A stretch of DNA of 64,000 bases from Betaproteobacteria bacterium HGW-Betaproteobacteria-3 (GCA_002842205.1 PHCI01000006.1:62001-126000); one strand, 5' to 3'. Shown: positions 50,848-59,977, counted from the first letter of the stretch. Notes: generated by a model not told the origin, from the sequence alone. Translations and numbers: made by a program.

Positions 50848-51750
50848 TCAATTGGTCTGCAGGCGGCCGGGTACGTTGTCCATGGGCAGGGCTTGCGGTG
50901 CCTGCGTCCAGTCCACCATGGAGCCCGGGTAGAGCTTGACGTTTTTCTGGCCCAGGATTTCCGACATGGCAAACCAGTTGGTGGCCGCCCAGTGGCCGGT
51001 GTTGCAGAACGACACCACGGTGTCGTTGGGCGCGAGATTGGCGTCGGCCGCCACTTTTTGGGCGTCAGCGGGCGACACCATGGCCGCACTGCCTTGGGCA
51101 AACCAGCGGCTGTTTTCCAGGTTGACCGCACCCTTGACGGTGCCGGGCACGCTGGCGGCCGGATGCTTGGTTTCGCCACGGAAGAAGGCGGCGGGCCGGG
51201 CGTCGATCAGGCTGACCTTTTTGTCGCCAATTTGCGAGACCACCTGCTCGCGCGTGGCGATCAGGCGGGTGTCGAGCCGGGGTTGATACGTGCTGGCGGC
51301 CACCTTGACCGGCTGGTTGTCCGTCGGAAGCTTGGCCGCACTCCAGGCCTCCATGCCGCCGTTGAGGATGGACAGCTCCTGCAGGCCCAGCACCTTCAGG
51401 GTCCAGTAGACCCGCGCGGAGGCGCCGAAGTCGGTGGAGTCAGCCCCGCTGGTGACCACCACCGCATGGGTCTGCGGGGTCAGGCCCAGCGCCTGCACCA
51501 GCGCGGTGAGTTGGGGCAGTTCCGGCACGGTGCCCGGGTTGGTGGCCGGGCCGCGCCAGCTCCCGTAGGGCGCATTCACGGCGCCGGGGATGTGCTGTTG
51601 CGCGTAGCTTTTGGGGTCGCGCGCATCGATCACGCGCACGGCAGGGTTGGACAGCAAGGGCTGCAATTCCGCGGGCGACAGCAGTGGCTTGGCGGCCAGC
51701 GCGACGTGGCTGAGCGCGAGGGCTGCCAGGGCAAGGACGAGTTTTTTCAT
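50848..51750 (-). CDS. periplasmic thiosulfate/3-mercaptopyruvate sulfurtransferase
   Basis: A two-domain rhodanese of 300 residues with a signal peptide (KKLVLALAALALSHVALAAK). The N-terminal domain lacks a catalytic Cys (VVVTSGADSTDFG in its place) and the C-terminal domain carries the nucleophile C249 in SFCNTGHWAATNW. This loop (CNTGHWA) differs from cytosolic rhodaneses and resembles exported sulfurtransferases. Domain order and length (about 300) fit the family. It is divergent from a Rieske-type gene, and the pair may act in extracytoplasmic sulfur oxidation; this is inferred. Confidence 0.9.
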   Translation of the reverse strand: MKKLVLALAALALSHVALAAKPLLSPAELQPLLSNPAVRVIDARDPKSYAQQHIPGAVNAPYGSWRGPATNPGTVPELPQLTALVQALGLTPQTHAVVVTSGADSTDFGASARVYWTLKVLGLQELSILNGGMEAWSAAKLPTDNQPVKVAASTYQPRLDTRLIATREQVVSQIGDKKVSLIDARPAAFFRGETKHPAASVPGTVKGAVNLENSRWFAQGSAAMVSPADAQKVAADANLAPNDTVVSFCNTGHWAATNWFAMSEILGQKNVKLYPGSMVDWTQAPQALPMDNVPGRLQTN

Positions 51751-51942
51751 GGTGGGGCCTCTTCAGGTGAAACACGCCATCGGGCGCAAAAGTCGAGTTT
51801 ATTCCTTTGTGCGGGAATGTGCGGCCGGCCGGGCGCCTGCCCACAGCGGACGGCAGCGTGCAACGCAACAGCCATTGACACCCCTTGCGGGCTGCCTTAC
51901 CGTTCAGCGCAACACGTGCACGGGAACTGAAAGGAAAGCGCC

Positions 51943-52647
51943 ATGGACCGTCGTGCCTTCATCGAATCGTGTTCGGCCGCAGCGACCTGCCTGAGCGCCG
52001 CCGCGGCCCTGCCGGTTTTTGCGGCGGATGCGCGCCCCCGCGCGTATGCGCGCGCTGTGCTGACCGACGAGTTCGGCGATCCGCTCAAGGCGTCCAGCCT
52101 GAAGGCACGCGCCAATTACGTGTTTCATTACCCTTACGTGGCCACACCCGTGTTTTTGCTGAACCTGGACACGCCAGTGCCACCCGCGCAACTGACGACC
52201 GAGGCCCGTGAATCCTACGTCTGGCCCGGCGGGGTGGGGGCGCGGCGCAATGTGGTGGCGTTCAGCGCGATCTGCGCGCACCAGCTGGTGTACCCCACGC
52301 CGCAGGTGAGCTTCATCAGTTTTCGGCGGAACCGGGCGCAAAAGGGCGTGCAGGACAACCTGATTCACTGCTGCGCCGAACACAGCCAGTACGACCCGGC
52401 CAAAGGGGCCCAGGTGCTGGACGGACCGGCACCCCAGCCGCTGTGCGCCGTGCTGCTCGAACACGACCCCAGGGCCGACACCCTGACGGCCTACGCCACC
52501 CTGGGCGGCGAATTGTTCGATGCGTTCTTCCGCAAGTACGAAATGAAGCTGAGCCTGGACGTGGGCCCCACGGCACGCCACCCCGTGGCGGGGCGTGCGC
52601 CCGTGCGCGAACTGGAAAAATTCTGCAAGAACCCGATTCAGTGCTGA
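51943..52647 (+). CDS. exported Rieske [2Fe-2S] protein
   Basis: A 234-residue protein with an arginine-containing N-terminal export signal (MDRRAFIESCSAAATCLSAAAALPVFAADA), possibly Tat. The cluster ligands are C111/H113 (ICAHQ) and C144/H147 (HCCAEHSQYD), spacing 33 residues, longer than the classic Rieske loop; the second segment lacks the usual CPCHG form. The likely role is periplasmic electron transfer. It is not a bc1 Rieske. Its neighbour across the divergent gap is the sulfurtransferase. Confidence 0.82.
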   Translation: MDRRAFIESCSAAATCLSAAAALPVFAADARPRAYARAVLTDEFGDPLKASSLKARANYVFHYPYVATPVFLLNLDTPVPPAQLTTEARESYVWPGGVGARRNVVAFSAICAHQLVYPTPQVSFISFRRNRAQKGVQDNLIHCCAEHSQYDPAKGAQVLDGPAPQPLCAVLLEHDPRADTLTAYATLGGELFDAFFRKYEMKLSLDVGPTARHPVAGRAPVRELEKFCKNPIQC

Positions 52648-52659
52648 CGGGGTTCAATT

Positions 52660-52735
52660 TGACATTTTTTTGATGAAAAATGCCTTTAGCCCCCGTAAAA
52701 TGGTCATAGTTTGCTCATATTAATATAGCAAACCG
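52660..52735. repeat. interspersed repeat (inverted) after Rieske gene
   Basis: GCCTTTAGCCCCCGTAAAAT followed by GGTCATAGTTTGCTCATAT is a reverse copy of the family, with a TTTTTTGATGAAAAA tail to its left. It sits between two converging genes and could contribute to termination. Confidence 0.82.
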
Positions 52736-52759
52736 GGCGCTCAAAACCGGGCGCTCAAC

Positions 52760-53938
52760 CTAGAGCTTGGCCAGGCGGCCCAGTGCGGTGTTCAAGGTCT
52801 CGTCCTTCTTGGCAAAGCAAAAGCGGACGACTTTCTGGTCAAACCCGTTGCCGTAAAAGGCCGACAACGGGATGGCCGCGACCCCGATTTCGCGCGTGAG
52901 CCACTGGCAAAAATCAGCTTCTGGCAGGTCGCGCTCTGGCACACCCAGGCCCGAAATGTCCACGCACTGGAAATAGCTGCCTTCGCTGGGCAGCAGCTTG
53001 AACTTCGTCGCCGCCAGACCGGCCCGGAACAGGTCGCGCTTGCGGGCGTAGAAGGCGGGCAAATCAAGGTAGGGCTTCGGGTCGGCCATGTAGCGGGCGA
53101 TGCCCACCTGCATCGGTGTGTTGACGGTGAACACGTTGAACTGGTGTACCTTGCGGAACTCGGCCGTCATCGATGCCGGCGCGGCCACGGTGCCGATCTT
53201 CCAGCCGGTCACGTGGTAGGTCTTGCCGAAGCTGCTGACGATGAAGGCGCGCGCCGCCAGGCCGGGGTAGCGCGCGGCGCTGAGGTGCTCGTTGGGGGCG
53301 AACACCATGTGCTCGTACACCTCGTCGCTGATCAGCAGTACGTCGGTGGGGGCCAGCAGATCCTGCAGGCGCAGCATGTCGGTGTGGGACCAGATGGTGC
53401 CGCTGGGGTTGTGCGGGCTGTTGACCAGGATCGCGCGGGTGCGCGGCGACAGGGCCGCGGCAATTCGGTCGAAGTCGGGCCGGAAAGTGCCCGGCGTGAG
53501 CGGCACGCGCACCACGGTGCCGCCCGCCAGCTCAATGTTGGGCACGTAGCTGTCATAGCAGGGCTCGAGCACGATGACTTCGTCGCCCGGGCGCACCACG
53601 GCCAGGATGGCGGTGATGATGGCCTGCGTGGCGCCGGCGGTGACGGTGATCTCGCTCACCGGGTCGTATTGGCGCCCGTACAGCGTCGCGATCTTGGCCG
53701 CCTGGGCCTCGCGCAGCACCGGCACGCCAGTCATGGGCGGATACTGGTTCAGGCCTTCGGTCATCGCGTCGGTGACGGCCTGCACCAGCTTCGGGTCGCA
53801 GGCAAAGTCCGGAAACCCCTGGCCCAGGTTGACCGCGCCGGTTTCCGTGGCCAGCGCCGACATCACGGTGAAGATGGTCGTGCCCACGGCGGGCAGCTTG
53901 GTTTGCAGGGTGGGGGTGTGTTCGACGATCAGGCTCAT
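52760..53938 (-). CDS. PLP-dependent aminotransferase, class I (YbdL/methionine aminotransferase-like)
   Basis: A 392-residue fold type I aminotransferase. The Schiff-base lysine lies in IVSSFGKTYHVTGWKIG, with the substrate-phosphate loop NLGQGFPDF near the N-terminus and NSPHNPSGTIW (Asn) in the middle. These features match methionine- or aromatic-specific YbdL/KAT enzymes. ATG 53938 is used; the frame extends upstream into the cysB end. It follows cysB by 40 bases, so it may serve methionine recycling in the sulfur regulon. Confidence 0.9.
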   Translation of the reverse strand: MSLIVEHTPTLQTKLPAVGTTIFTVMSALATETGAVNLGQGFPDFACDPKLVQAVTDAMTEGLNQYPPMTGVPVLREAQAAKIATLYGRQYDPVSEITVTAGATQAIITAILAVVRPGDEVIVLEPCYDSYVPNIELAGGTVVRVPLTPGTFRPDFDRIAAALSPRTRAILVNSPHNPSGTIWSHTDMLRLQDLLAPTDVLLISDEVYEHMVFAPNEHLSAARYPGLAARAFIVSSFGKTYHVTGWKIGTVAAPASMTAEFRKVHQFNVFTVNTPMQVGIARYMADPKPYLDLPAFYARKRDLFRAGLAATKFKLLPSEGSYFQCVDISGLGVPERDLPEADFCQWLTREIGVAAIPLSAFYGNGFDQKVVRFCFAKKDETLNTALGRLAKL

Positions 53939-53978
53939 GGTGGGGGTGATTCGGTTTCGTTCAGGCGGCCGCAGGCGG

Positions 53979-54923
53979 CTACAGCTCATAGTCGGTCGAC
54001 TGCCCGGCCAACGCTCTGGCGATCAGGTTGCGGTCGAGGCGTTCGTTCAGCAATTCGGCGAATTTCAGCACAAAATTGCGCAGGTAGGCGCTGCGCTTGA
54101 AGGCCACGCGCGCCACATTCTGGCCAAACAGGTAGCCGCCAGGCCGCACCACAAGGTCGGCGTTGGTGCCATCTTCGCGCACCGCCATCTCGGCCACGAT
54201 GCCGATCCCCAGGCCCAGGCGCACATAGGTCTTGATGACGTCGGAATCGATGGCCTCCAGTGCAATGCGGGGCGTCAGGCTCTTGTGCGCAAACGCGGTG
54301 TCGATCTTGGTGCGGCCGGTGAACGAGGGGTGGTAGGTGATGATCGGCTCGGCTGCGAGGTCTTCCAGCGTCAGCCGTTCCTTCCTGGCCAGGGGGTGCC
54401 CCACGGGCAACACCACCATGTGCTGCCATTCATAGCAGGGCAGGGTCACGAGGTCGGCATAGTCCGACAGCGACTCGGTGGCGATGCCGATCTCGGCCAC
54501 CTCGTCGAGCACCATGCGCGCCACCTGGTCGGGCGAGCCCTGGTGCAAGCTCACGTTGACCTTGGGGTAGGCCTCGCGCAGCTTCGCCACTGGCACGGGC
54601 AATACATAGCGCGCCTGGGTGTGCGTGGTGGCGATGGACAGCGTGCCGCTGTCCTGCGCGCTGAACTGTTCACCAATGCGTTTGAGGTTGCCGACCTCGC
54701 GCATGATGAGTTCGATGCTCTTGAGCACGTGCTGCCCGGGCTCGGTGATGCGTTTGAGGCGCTTGCCGTGGCGCGCGAAGATCTCCACTCCCAACTCCTC
54801 CTCCAGCTCAATGATGGCTTTGGAGACCCCGGGTTGCGAGGTATGGAGGGCCTTGGCGGCCTCCGTGAGGTTCAGGTTGCGGCGCGCGGCTTCCTGAACA
54901 AAGCGAAACTGGTGCAGGTTCAT
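53979..54923 (-). CDS. cysB: CysB-family LysR-type transcriptional regulator
   Basis: Regulator of cysteine synthesis and sulfur uptake, 314 residues. The N-terminal helix-turn-helix is LNLTEAAKALHTSQPGVSKAIIELEEELGVEIFARHGKRLK, the CysB/Cbl signature; the effector domain includes PIITYHPSFTGRTKIDTAFAHKSL and GLGIGIVAEMAV, typical of CysB proteins that bind acetylserine or sulfate-type ligands. Its start codon lies in a 34-base dyad, suggesting autoregulation. It is the obvious candidate activator for the sulfate, sulfonate and encapsulin operons at 6-26 kb. Confidence 0.93.
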   Translation of the reverse strand: MNLHQFRFVQEAARRNLNLTEAAKALHTSQPGVSKAIIELEEELGVEIFARHGKRLKRITEPGQHVLKSIELIMREVGNLKRIGEQFSAQDSGTLSIATTHTQARYVLPVPVAKLREAYPKVNVSLHQGSPDQVARMVLDEVAEIGIATESLSDYADLVTLPCYEWQHMVVLPVGHPLARKERLTLEDLAAEPIITYHPSFTGRTKIDTAFAHKSLTPRIALEAIDSDVIKTYVRLGLGIGIVAEMAVREDGTNADLVVRPGGYLFGQNVARVAFKRSAYLRNFVLKFAELLNERLDRNLIARALAGQSTDYEL

Positions 54924-54955
54924 ATCGAAATTCTACTGAATTCAGAATTCGATAT
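54922..54955. promoter_or_regulatory. dyad over the cysB start codon (putative autoregulatory operator)
   Basis: ATATCGAAATTC at the left and GAATTCGATAT at the right form an imperfect inverted repeat around a GAATTC centre, and the left end overlaps the cysB start codon (54921-54923). AT-rich dyads of this type are typical LysR-regulator sites; binding would block cysB expression directly. Confidence 0.65.
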
Positions 54956-54969
54956 TTCCAGCGTGTCTA

Positions 54970-55362
54970 TCAAGAGGGGGAAGAGGGGGTGGACGCCGTG
55001 AGCGGGGCCAGCGCAATTTGCGCCAACTGGTCGATCAGGCGGGGGTCTTCGCCCACCGTGGGGGCCAGGGTGAAGCCGACTCCGGGGTGCGTGGCACGCA
55101 GTTGGGCCAGCAGCACCGGCAGGTCTTCACGGGCATGCTTGCCGACGCCCAGAAACATGGGAATCACCGCGATGGTCGTGGCCCCCTGTGCGGCCAGCGT
55201 GGCGGCCGCAGCGGGAAGATCGGGCTGGGTCAGCTCAAGGTAGGCGCTGCAGACCCGCACGCCCGGCGCGCGTTCGGCAATGCGTGCGGCCACCGCCTCA
55301 ACCGGGCGGCGCCAGAGCGGATCGCGCGAGCCATGCGCAAAGAGAATGATGGCGTGGGACAT
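54970..55362 (-). CDS. CbiX/SirB-type sirohydrochlorin chelatase-like protein
   Basis: A 130-residue single-domain chelatase of the CbiX(S)/SirB class, which would insert Fe2+ (or Co2+) into sirohydrochlorin to make siroheme, the cofactor of sulfite reductase. Family features are AIILFAHGSRDPLWRRPVEAVAAR (metal-binding His), VIPMFLGVGKHAREDLPVLL (second His) and the C-terminal ALAPL. The start at 55362 follows lptG closely. Its place directly upstream of cysB fits a role in sulfur assimilation. Confidence 0.88.
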   Translation of the reverse strand: MSHAIILFAHGSRDPLWRRPVEAVAARIAERAPGVRVCSAYLELTQPDLPAAAATLAAQGATTIAVIPMFLGVGKHAREDLPVLLAQLRATHPGVGFTLAPTVGEDPRLIDQLAQIALAPLTASTPSSPS

Positions 55363-55367
55363 GGGCG

Positions 55368-56474
55368 CTACCTTCGCAAGACCAGCCAGCCAAATGCGCC
55401 CAGGGAGATCACCGAATAGATCAATGCCGGTGCGGCACCGGTGATCCATGGCGGCCAGTCGCGCAACGTGCCGACGAAACCAAACATGTTGTTCAGCAGG
55501 TAGAAGCTGATGCCGATCATCACGCCGCCGAAGACATAGGTGGTGATGCCCCCTGAACGGAAGTGAAGGTAGGCGAACGGCAGCGCCAGCACCACCATCA
55601 CCAGGCAGCTCAGCGGGTAGAACACCTTGCGCCAGAACTCGACCTCATAGCGCTGGGCCGACTGCCCGTTGGCATTGAGGTGACGGATGTACTGGAACAG
55701 ATCGAGCGTCTTCATGCGGTCGGGCTGCAACAGGGCGACCGAAACCATCTCGGCGGAAATCTCGGTCGGCCAGCGAAAACTGGGCATATGAATGCGATCC
55801 ACCTTGGGGGCATCGCCCACACTCATGAATTCGCTGCGATGAACGTCTTCCAGCCACCAGGCGTCGTCCTTGCCAAAACGGCCGCGGCTGGACTCGGTCA
55901 TGGACACGAGAAAACCACGGCCGTCAAACTCGAAGATCCGCACGCCGCGCATGTCGCCTTCAGCAGTGATGGCGGCGACGTTGGCGGCATAGGACGTGTA
56001 CTGTTGCCGCTCCTTGAGCCATGCGCCCGTTTGCCCGACCATGATGCGACCCTGGTAACGGGCCTTGAGCAGCTGCGCGGTGCGGTCGGCCAGCGGCGAG
56101 GCGTAGTCACCCACCGCAAAAGTCAGCAGCACGAACCCTGCGCCCAGCACCAGCAGGGTGCGCAAGGCCCGCCATGGGCCCAGCCCACTGGTGCGCAAGA
56201 TCGTGTATTCCGAGCTTTGCGCCAACCGGGCCATGACAAAAATGGTGCCGATCAGTACCGCGATGGGCATCAGATCGTAGAGGTGGCTGGGGATCAGGAG
56301 CACCACATACAACAGCGCGTGGCGCAATTGGTAACCGTCGCCCACCATGCCCCGGCCAATAGACTGCAGTTCATCGACGAAGTCAAAAAAGAACAACAGC
56401 GCCAGAAAGCCCAATGCAACAAACGCAATGGCCGAAATCACCTCGTTGTAGATCAGGCGGCGAATGGTTTTCAT
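55368..56474 (-). CDS. lptG: LPS export ABC transporter permease LptG
   Basis: One of two permeases of the LptB2FG complex that extracts lipopolysaccharide from the inner membrane. The 368-residue protein has N-terminal helices (YNEVISAIAFVALGFLALLFFFDFVDEL), a central periplasmic beta-jellyroll part and C-terminal helices ending GWLVLRR. ATG 56474 overlaps the lptF stop (ATGA). It is essential in most gram-negative bacteria. Confidence 0.94.
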   Translation of the reverse strand: MKTIRRLIYNEVISAIAFVALGFLALLFFFDFVDELQSIGRGMVGDGYQLRHALLYVVLLIPSHLYDLMPIAVLIGTIFVMARLAQSSEYTILRTSGLGPWRALRTLLVLGAGFVLLTFAVGDYASPLADRTAQLLKARYQGRIMVGQTGAWLKERQQYTSYAANVAAITAEGDMRGVRIFEFDGRGFLVSMTESSRGRFGKDDAWWLEDVHRSEFMSVGDAPKVDRIHMPSFRWPTEISAEMVSVALLQPDRMKTLDLFQYIRHLNANGQSAQRYEVEFWRKVFYPLSCLVMVVLALPFAYLHFRSGGITTYVFGGVMIGISFYLLNNMFGFVGTLRDWPPWITGAAPALIYSVISLGAFGWLVLRR

Positions 56475-57565
56475 GCGCGCACCTTCCTGGGGCGGCGCCA
56501 CCCCGGCACGGCCCAGTTGCCGTTGCGCTTGACCAGCCAGAGCAGGCTCAGGACCATCACGCCCGTATGAAGTGCAATGACATAGCCCAGAAACGGAAAC
56601 CGGCCATTGGCGATCCAGTTTTGCCCCAGGTTGATCAGGTTGTAGTAAACGACAAAGGCAAACAGCGAGAACACAAAGCTTCCGCTGCGTCCGCCACGGG
56701 GGTTGGCGCCCGCCAGCGCAATCGCCAGTGTGACGAAATTGATGGCCGCCAGGGCCAGGCCGATGCGCCAGGAAAGCTCGCCCAGATGCAGGCGGGTTGG
56801 CTCCATCAGCAGCGTCAGCGTGGATTTTGCACGGGTCTGGGGCTCCTGTGCGGCCTGAACGGTTTCACCCACCACGACGCCGTACTCCTCGAATTCACTG
56901 AGTTTCAGGGTTGAATCGGTGGCGTTACTCTCAAGCCGCTGACCGTTCTCCAGCAACAGGATCCGGGCATCCCCCACCTCCGAGATTCGGCCCTTGCGTG
57001 CAGACGTGACGGACTTTCGATCCTTGTCCGTCGATGAGATGAACACGTTGGTGCCGGACTTGCTGTCCGGGCTTTCCTTGTCGATGAAAAAAACGCGATT
57101 GCCGCGCGATGACTCCTGAAACTGGCCGGGCGTTACCCGCTCCAGGTCTCCGCGGCGTTCATACCGGTCACGCAGGTCGCGAACCTGCTGGTTGGACCAT
57201 GGCCAAACCAGCAGCGACATCACGGCCACCGTCAGGAGGATCGGCCAGGCGAAGTGGAACAACGGACCCAGAAAACCGGCCAGACCGCGCCCTGCCGTGA
57301 ACCAGATCACCATTTCACTGTCGCGGTACATGCGCGTGAGCGATCCGACGAGCGAAATGAACAGGCTCAAGGTCAGGATGGCTGGCAAGAAGCCCAGCAC
57401 GGTATACCCCAGCACCATCAGGATTTCCGAGGGGTTCACGGCCCCTCGCGACGCCTGACCCAGCGTGCGCACCAGCATCAGGGTCATCACCACGGTCACG
57501 AGGACCACCAGCGTGGCGCCGAAACTGCGGGCCAGTTCCCTGCGAATGGAGGAATGGAATAACAT
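56471..57565 (-). CDS. lptF: LPS export ABC transporter permease LptF
   Basis: Partner permease of LptG, 364 residues with the YjgP/YjgQ pattern (FHSSIRRELARSFGATLVVLVTVVMTLMLVRTLGQASRG, then SLFISLVGSLTRMYRDSEMVIWFTAGRGL), a periplasmic middle and C-terminal helices. It is the first gene of the minus-strand operon lptF-lptG-cbiX-cysB-aminotransferase. The start is only 23 bases from the divergent pepA start, so the promoters must overlap. Confidence 0.94.
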   Translation of the reverse strand: MLFHSSIRRELARSFGATLVVLVTVVMTLMLVRTLGQASRGAVNPSEILMVLGYTVLGFLPAILTLSLFISLVGSLTRMYRDSEMVIWFTAGRGLAGFLGPLFHFAWPILLTVAVMSLLVWPWSNQQVRDLRDRYERRGDLERVTPGQFQESSRGNRVFFIDKESPDSKSGTNVFISSTDKDRKSVTSARKGRISEVGDARILLLENGQRLESNATDSTLKLSEFEEYGVVVGETVQAAQEPQTRAKSTLTLLMEPTRLHLGELSWRIGLALAAINFVTLAIALAGANPRGGRSGSFVFSLFAFVVYYNLINLGQNWIANGRFPFLGYVIALHTGVMVLSLLWLVKRNGNWAVPGWRRPRKVRA

Positions 57566-57588
57566 TGGTTCGAAGGAAAACCGCGATT

Positions 57589-59112
57589 ATGAACTTTGAA
57601 CTCAAGTCTCTCGAACTGGCCAAGGCCGATCATGAGCGCTGCGACGCGCTCATTGTCCTGGTGCCTGACGCCGGTGGGCACAAGACCCGCCCCGGGACGG
57701 GGGTGCTCGAGCGCCTGCTGGCCGAATCGCTGACGGCCGGCGATCTGGAGACCAAGGCGGGCAAGCTGCTGTCACTGTACCGGCACCCCGGTGTTGCGGC
57801 CACCCGCGTGGTGCTGGCAGGGGCGGGCGATGCCTCGGCCCGGCAGATCCGCGCAGCGGTCGGGGCTGCGGTCAGCGCACTCAAGGGCAGCAACGTCAAA
57901 CGCCTGTGCCTGTGTTTTGCTTTCACACCCACCGAAGCTTCCGTGCAGGCGGCGGTGAAGGCCATTGCAGACGCCAGCTACATCTACACCACCACAAAGT
58001 CAAAACCCGAAGGCCGAAAACTGCAGAAAGTTCTGGTGGGCGTACCGGATGCCGGCGCCATGGACCAAGCCCTGGTGCGCAGCGCGGCAGCCGTGGCAGG
58101 CATTGAGTTGGCCAAGGAGTGGGCAAACCGCCCGGCCAATCACGCCACTCCGGCCATGCTGGCCGATGCGGCGCGGGCGCTCGGCAAATTGCCCAGGATC
58201 CGCTGCGAAATCCTCGGTCCGCGCGAAGTGACCAAACTCGGCATGGGGGCATTTCTGGCCGTTGCCAAGGGCTCGGAAGAGCCCCTGCGGTTCATTGTGT
58301 TGCATTACGACGGCGCTTCGCGCGCCGCAGCGCCGGTGGTGCTGATCGGCAAGGGCATCACGTTTGACACGGGCGGAATCTCCATCAAGCCGGCGCCCGA
58401 AATGGACGAAATGAAGTTCGACATGTGTGGTGCCGCCAGTGTCCTGGGCGTGTTCCGCGCGCTGGCCGATCTCAAGCCCGCCATCAACGTGGTGGGGCTC
58501 ATTCCGGCGTGCGAAAACCTGCCCGACGGGCGGGCCATCAAACCGGGCGATGTGGTGACCAGCCTGTCGGGCCAGACCATTGAAATTCTCAACACCGACG
58601 CCGAGGGTCGCCTGGTGCTGTGCGACGCGCTGACCTATGCCGAGCGCTTCAAGCCGCGGGCAGTTGTCGATATCGCCACCCTGACGGGGGCCTGCGTCAT
58701 TGCGCTTGGGGGCGTGCGCAGCGGCATGTTCGCCTCCGACGACGATCTGGCCGATGACCTGTCGGCCGCCGGCGAATCGTCGCTGGACCTGTGCTGGCGC
58801 ATGCCACTGGACGACGAATACGCCGAAGGCCTCAAAACCCATTTTGCCGATGTGGCCAACGTGGCCGGCCGAGCCGGCGGCGCGGTCACCGCCGCCAAGT
58901 TTTTGCAGCGCTTTTCGGCCAAATTTGCATGGGCGCACCTGGACATTGCGGGGACCGCCTGGAAAAGCGGCGCGGCAAAAGGCGCGACGGGTCGGCCAGT
59001 CGGCCTGCTTCTGGATTACTTGCAGGCGCAGGCCCGCAAGACGATGCCGGTGGTTCCGAAAAAGGCACCCCGTGCGGCAGCTGTGCGCAAGACCGTGCGC
59101 AAGGCTGCCTGA
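57589..59112 (+). CDS. pepA: leucyl aminopeptidase PepA
   Basis: Manganese-dependent aminopeptidase, 507 residues, M17 family. The metal site and catalytic residues are visible: VVLIGKGITFDTGGISIKPAPEMDEMKFDMCGAAS (Lys and Asp ligands) and the signature NTDAEGRLVLCDALTYAE, followed by ATLTGACVIALGGVRSGMF. An N-terminal macro-like domain precedes the peptidase, and a basic Ala/Lys-rich tail ends the protein. In other bacteria it also acts in site-specific recombination and gene control. Followed by holC. Confidence 0.95.
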   Translation: MNFELKSLELAKADHERCDALIVLVPDAGGHKTRPGTGVLERLLAESLTAGDLETKAGKLLSLYRHPGVAATRVVLAGAGDASARQIRAAVGAAVSALKGSNVKRLCLCFAFTPTEASVQAAVKAIADASYIYTTTKSKPEGRKLQKVLVGVPDAGAMDQALVRSAAAVAGIELAKEWANRPANHATPAMLADAARALGKLPRIRCEILGPREVTKLGMGAFLAVAKGSEEPLRFIVLHYDGASRAAAPVVLIGKGITFDTGGISIKPAPEMDEMKFDMCGAASVLGVFRALADLKPAINVVGLIPACENLPDGRAIKPGDVVTSLSGQTIEILNTDAEGRLVLCDALTYAERFKPRAVVDIATLTGACVIALGGVRSGMFASDDDLADDLSAAGESSLDLCWRMPLDDEYAEGLKTHFADVANVAGRAGGAVTAAKFLQRFSAKFAWAHLDIAGTAWKSGAAKGATGRPVGLLLDYLQAQARKTMPVVPKKAPRAAAVRKTVRKAA

Positions 59113-59171
59113 GCACCCGAAACCGAACCCGATAACTGGATGACCACCCGCGATGGTTTCGGGCCCTGGGA

Positions 59172-59606
59172 ATGACCGAAATTGCCTTTCATTTCAACAC
59201 CAGCGACAAGCTCGCGTACACGTGCCGGCTGCTTCGCAAGGCGGTCGCGAGCGGCGCCCGGGTGGTGGTCACCGCCGAGTCGCCGACCTTGCAGCAACTC
59301 GACGCCGCTTTGTGGACCTTCAGCGCCCTCGACTTTTTGCCGCATTGTGCGGCGCAGGCGACCCCCGAGGTGCTGGCCCGTTCGCCCATCGTGCTGACCG
59401 AAGTGCCCGCCGATGCGCCACATCAGCAGGTGCTCGTCAATCTGTCTGACCACCTGCCGGACGGCTTTGAGCGGTTCGAGCGCCTGATCGAGGTGGTGTC
59501 GGGTGATGCCGCCGACCGGCAGGCCGCACGGCAACGCTGGAAACACTATGCGGACCGTGGCTATGCCATCGTCCGCCATGACGTTATGCAAAAAGAGAGC
59601 GCGTGA
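59172..59606 (+). CDS. holC: DNA polymerase III chi subunit HolC
   Basis: A 144-residue subunit that connects the polymerase to single-strand-binding protein. Family motifs are FHFNTSDKLAYTCRLLRKA, VVVTAESPTLQQLDAALWTFSALDFLPH and the C-terminal YADRGYAIVRHD. pepA-holC is the standard gene order. The stop overlaps the next gene (TGATG). Confidence 0.94.
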   Translation: MTEIAFHFNTSDKLAYTCRLLRKAVASGARVVVTAESPTLQQLDAALWTFSALDFLPHCAAQATPEVLARSPIVLTEVPADAPHQQVLVNLSDHLPDGFERFERLIEVVSGDAADRQAARQRWKHYADRGYAIVRHDVMQKESA

Positions 59607-59977
59607 TGACCCTGCCTGGCCGTGTTCCCCCCCGTTTTGTTCCGACCTTGACCGAAGTGGTCCAGATCGCCGCGCCACCGGCAGACTCGCCACCCCGGTT
59701 GCCAGAGAACCCGCCGCCGGATCCGGTTGCCGCCCCGGACACCACGGTGAGCGGGGGCGGTGCGCCAAATGAAATCGACATTCATCGGATCATGCAGCGT
59801 GTGGACCTCTCGTTGGAAGCCCGGTTGCGTGCCGCGGTCCTGCGCGTGGTTTCCGAACAGGTTGAGGCCATGGGCCCCCAGTTGCGCGATGAGATCGAGC
59901 TGGCCGTGCGCGACGCCGTCTCGCAGGCCGTTGCCGAAGAGCTGGCGGTCAGCCGCACGAACAACCCCGCCACGTGA
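59606..59977 (+). CDS. DUF2486-like hypothetical protein, 123 aa
   Basis: A small protein with a Pro-rich first half and a helical second half (NEIDIHRIMQRVDLSLEARLRAAVLRVVSEQVEAMGPQLRDEIELAVRDAVSQAVAEELA), the pattern of DUF2486 proteins found beside holC in betaproteobacteria. Function unknown. The ATG at 59606 overlaps the holC stop by one base (TGATG), so translation is coupled. Confidence 0.82.
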   Translation: MTLPGRVPPRFVPTLTEVVQIAAPPADSPPRLPENPPPDPVAAPDTTVSGGGAPNEIDIHRIMQRVDLSLEARLRAAVLRVVSEQVEAMGPQLRDEIELAVRDAVSQAVAEELAVSRTNNPAT

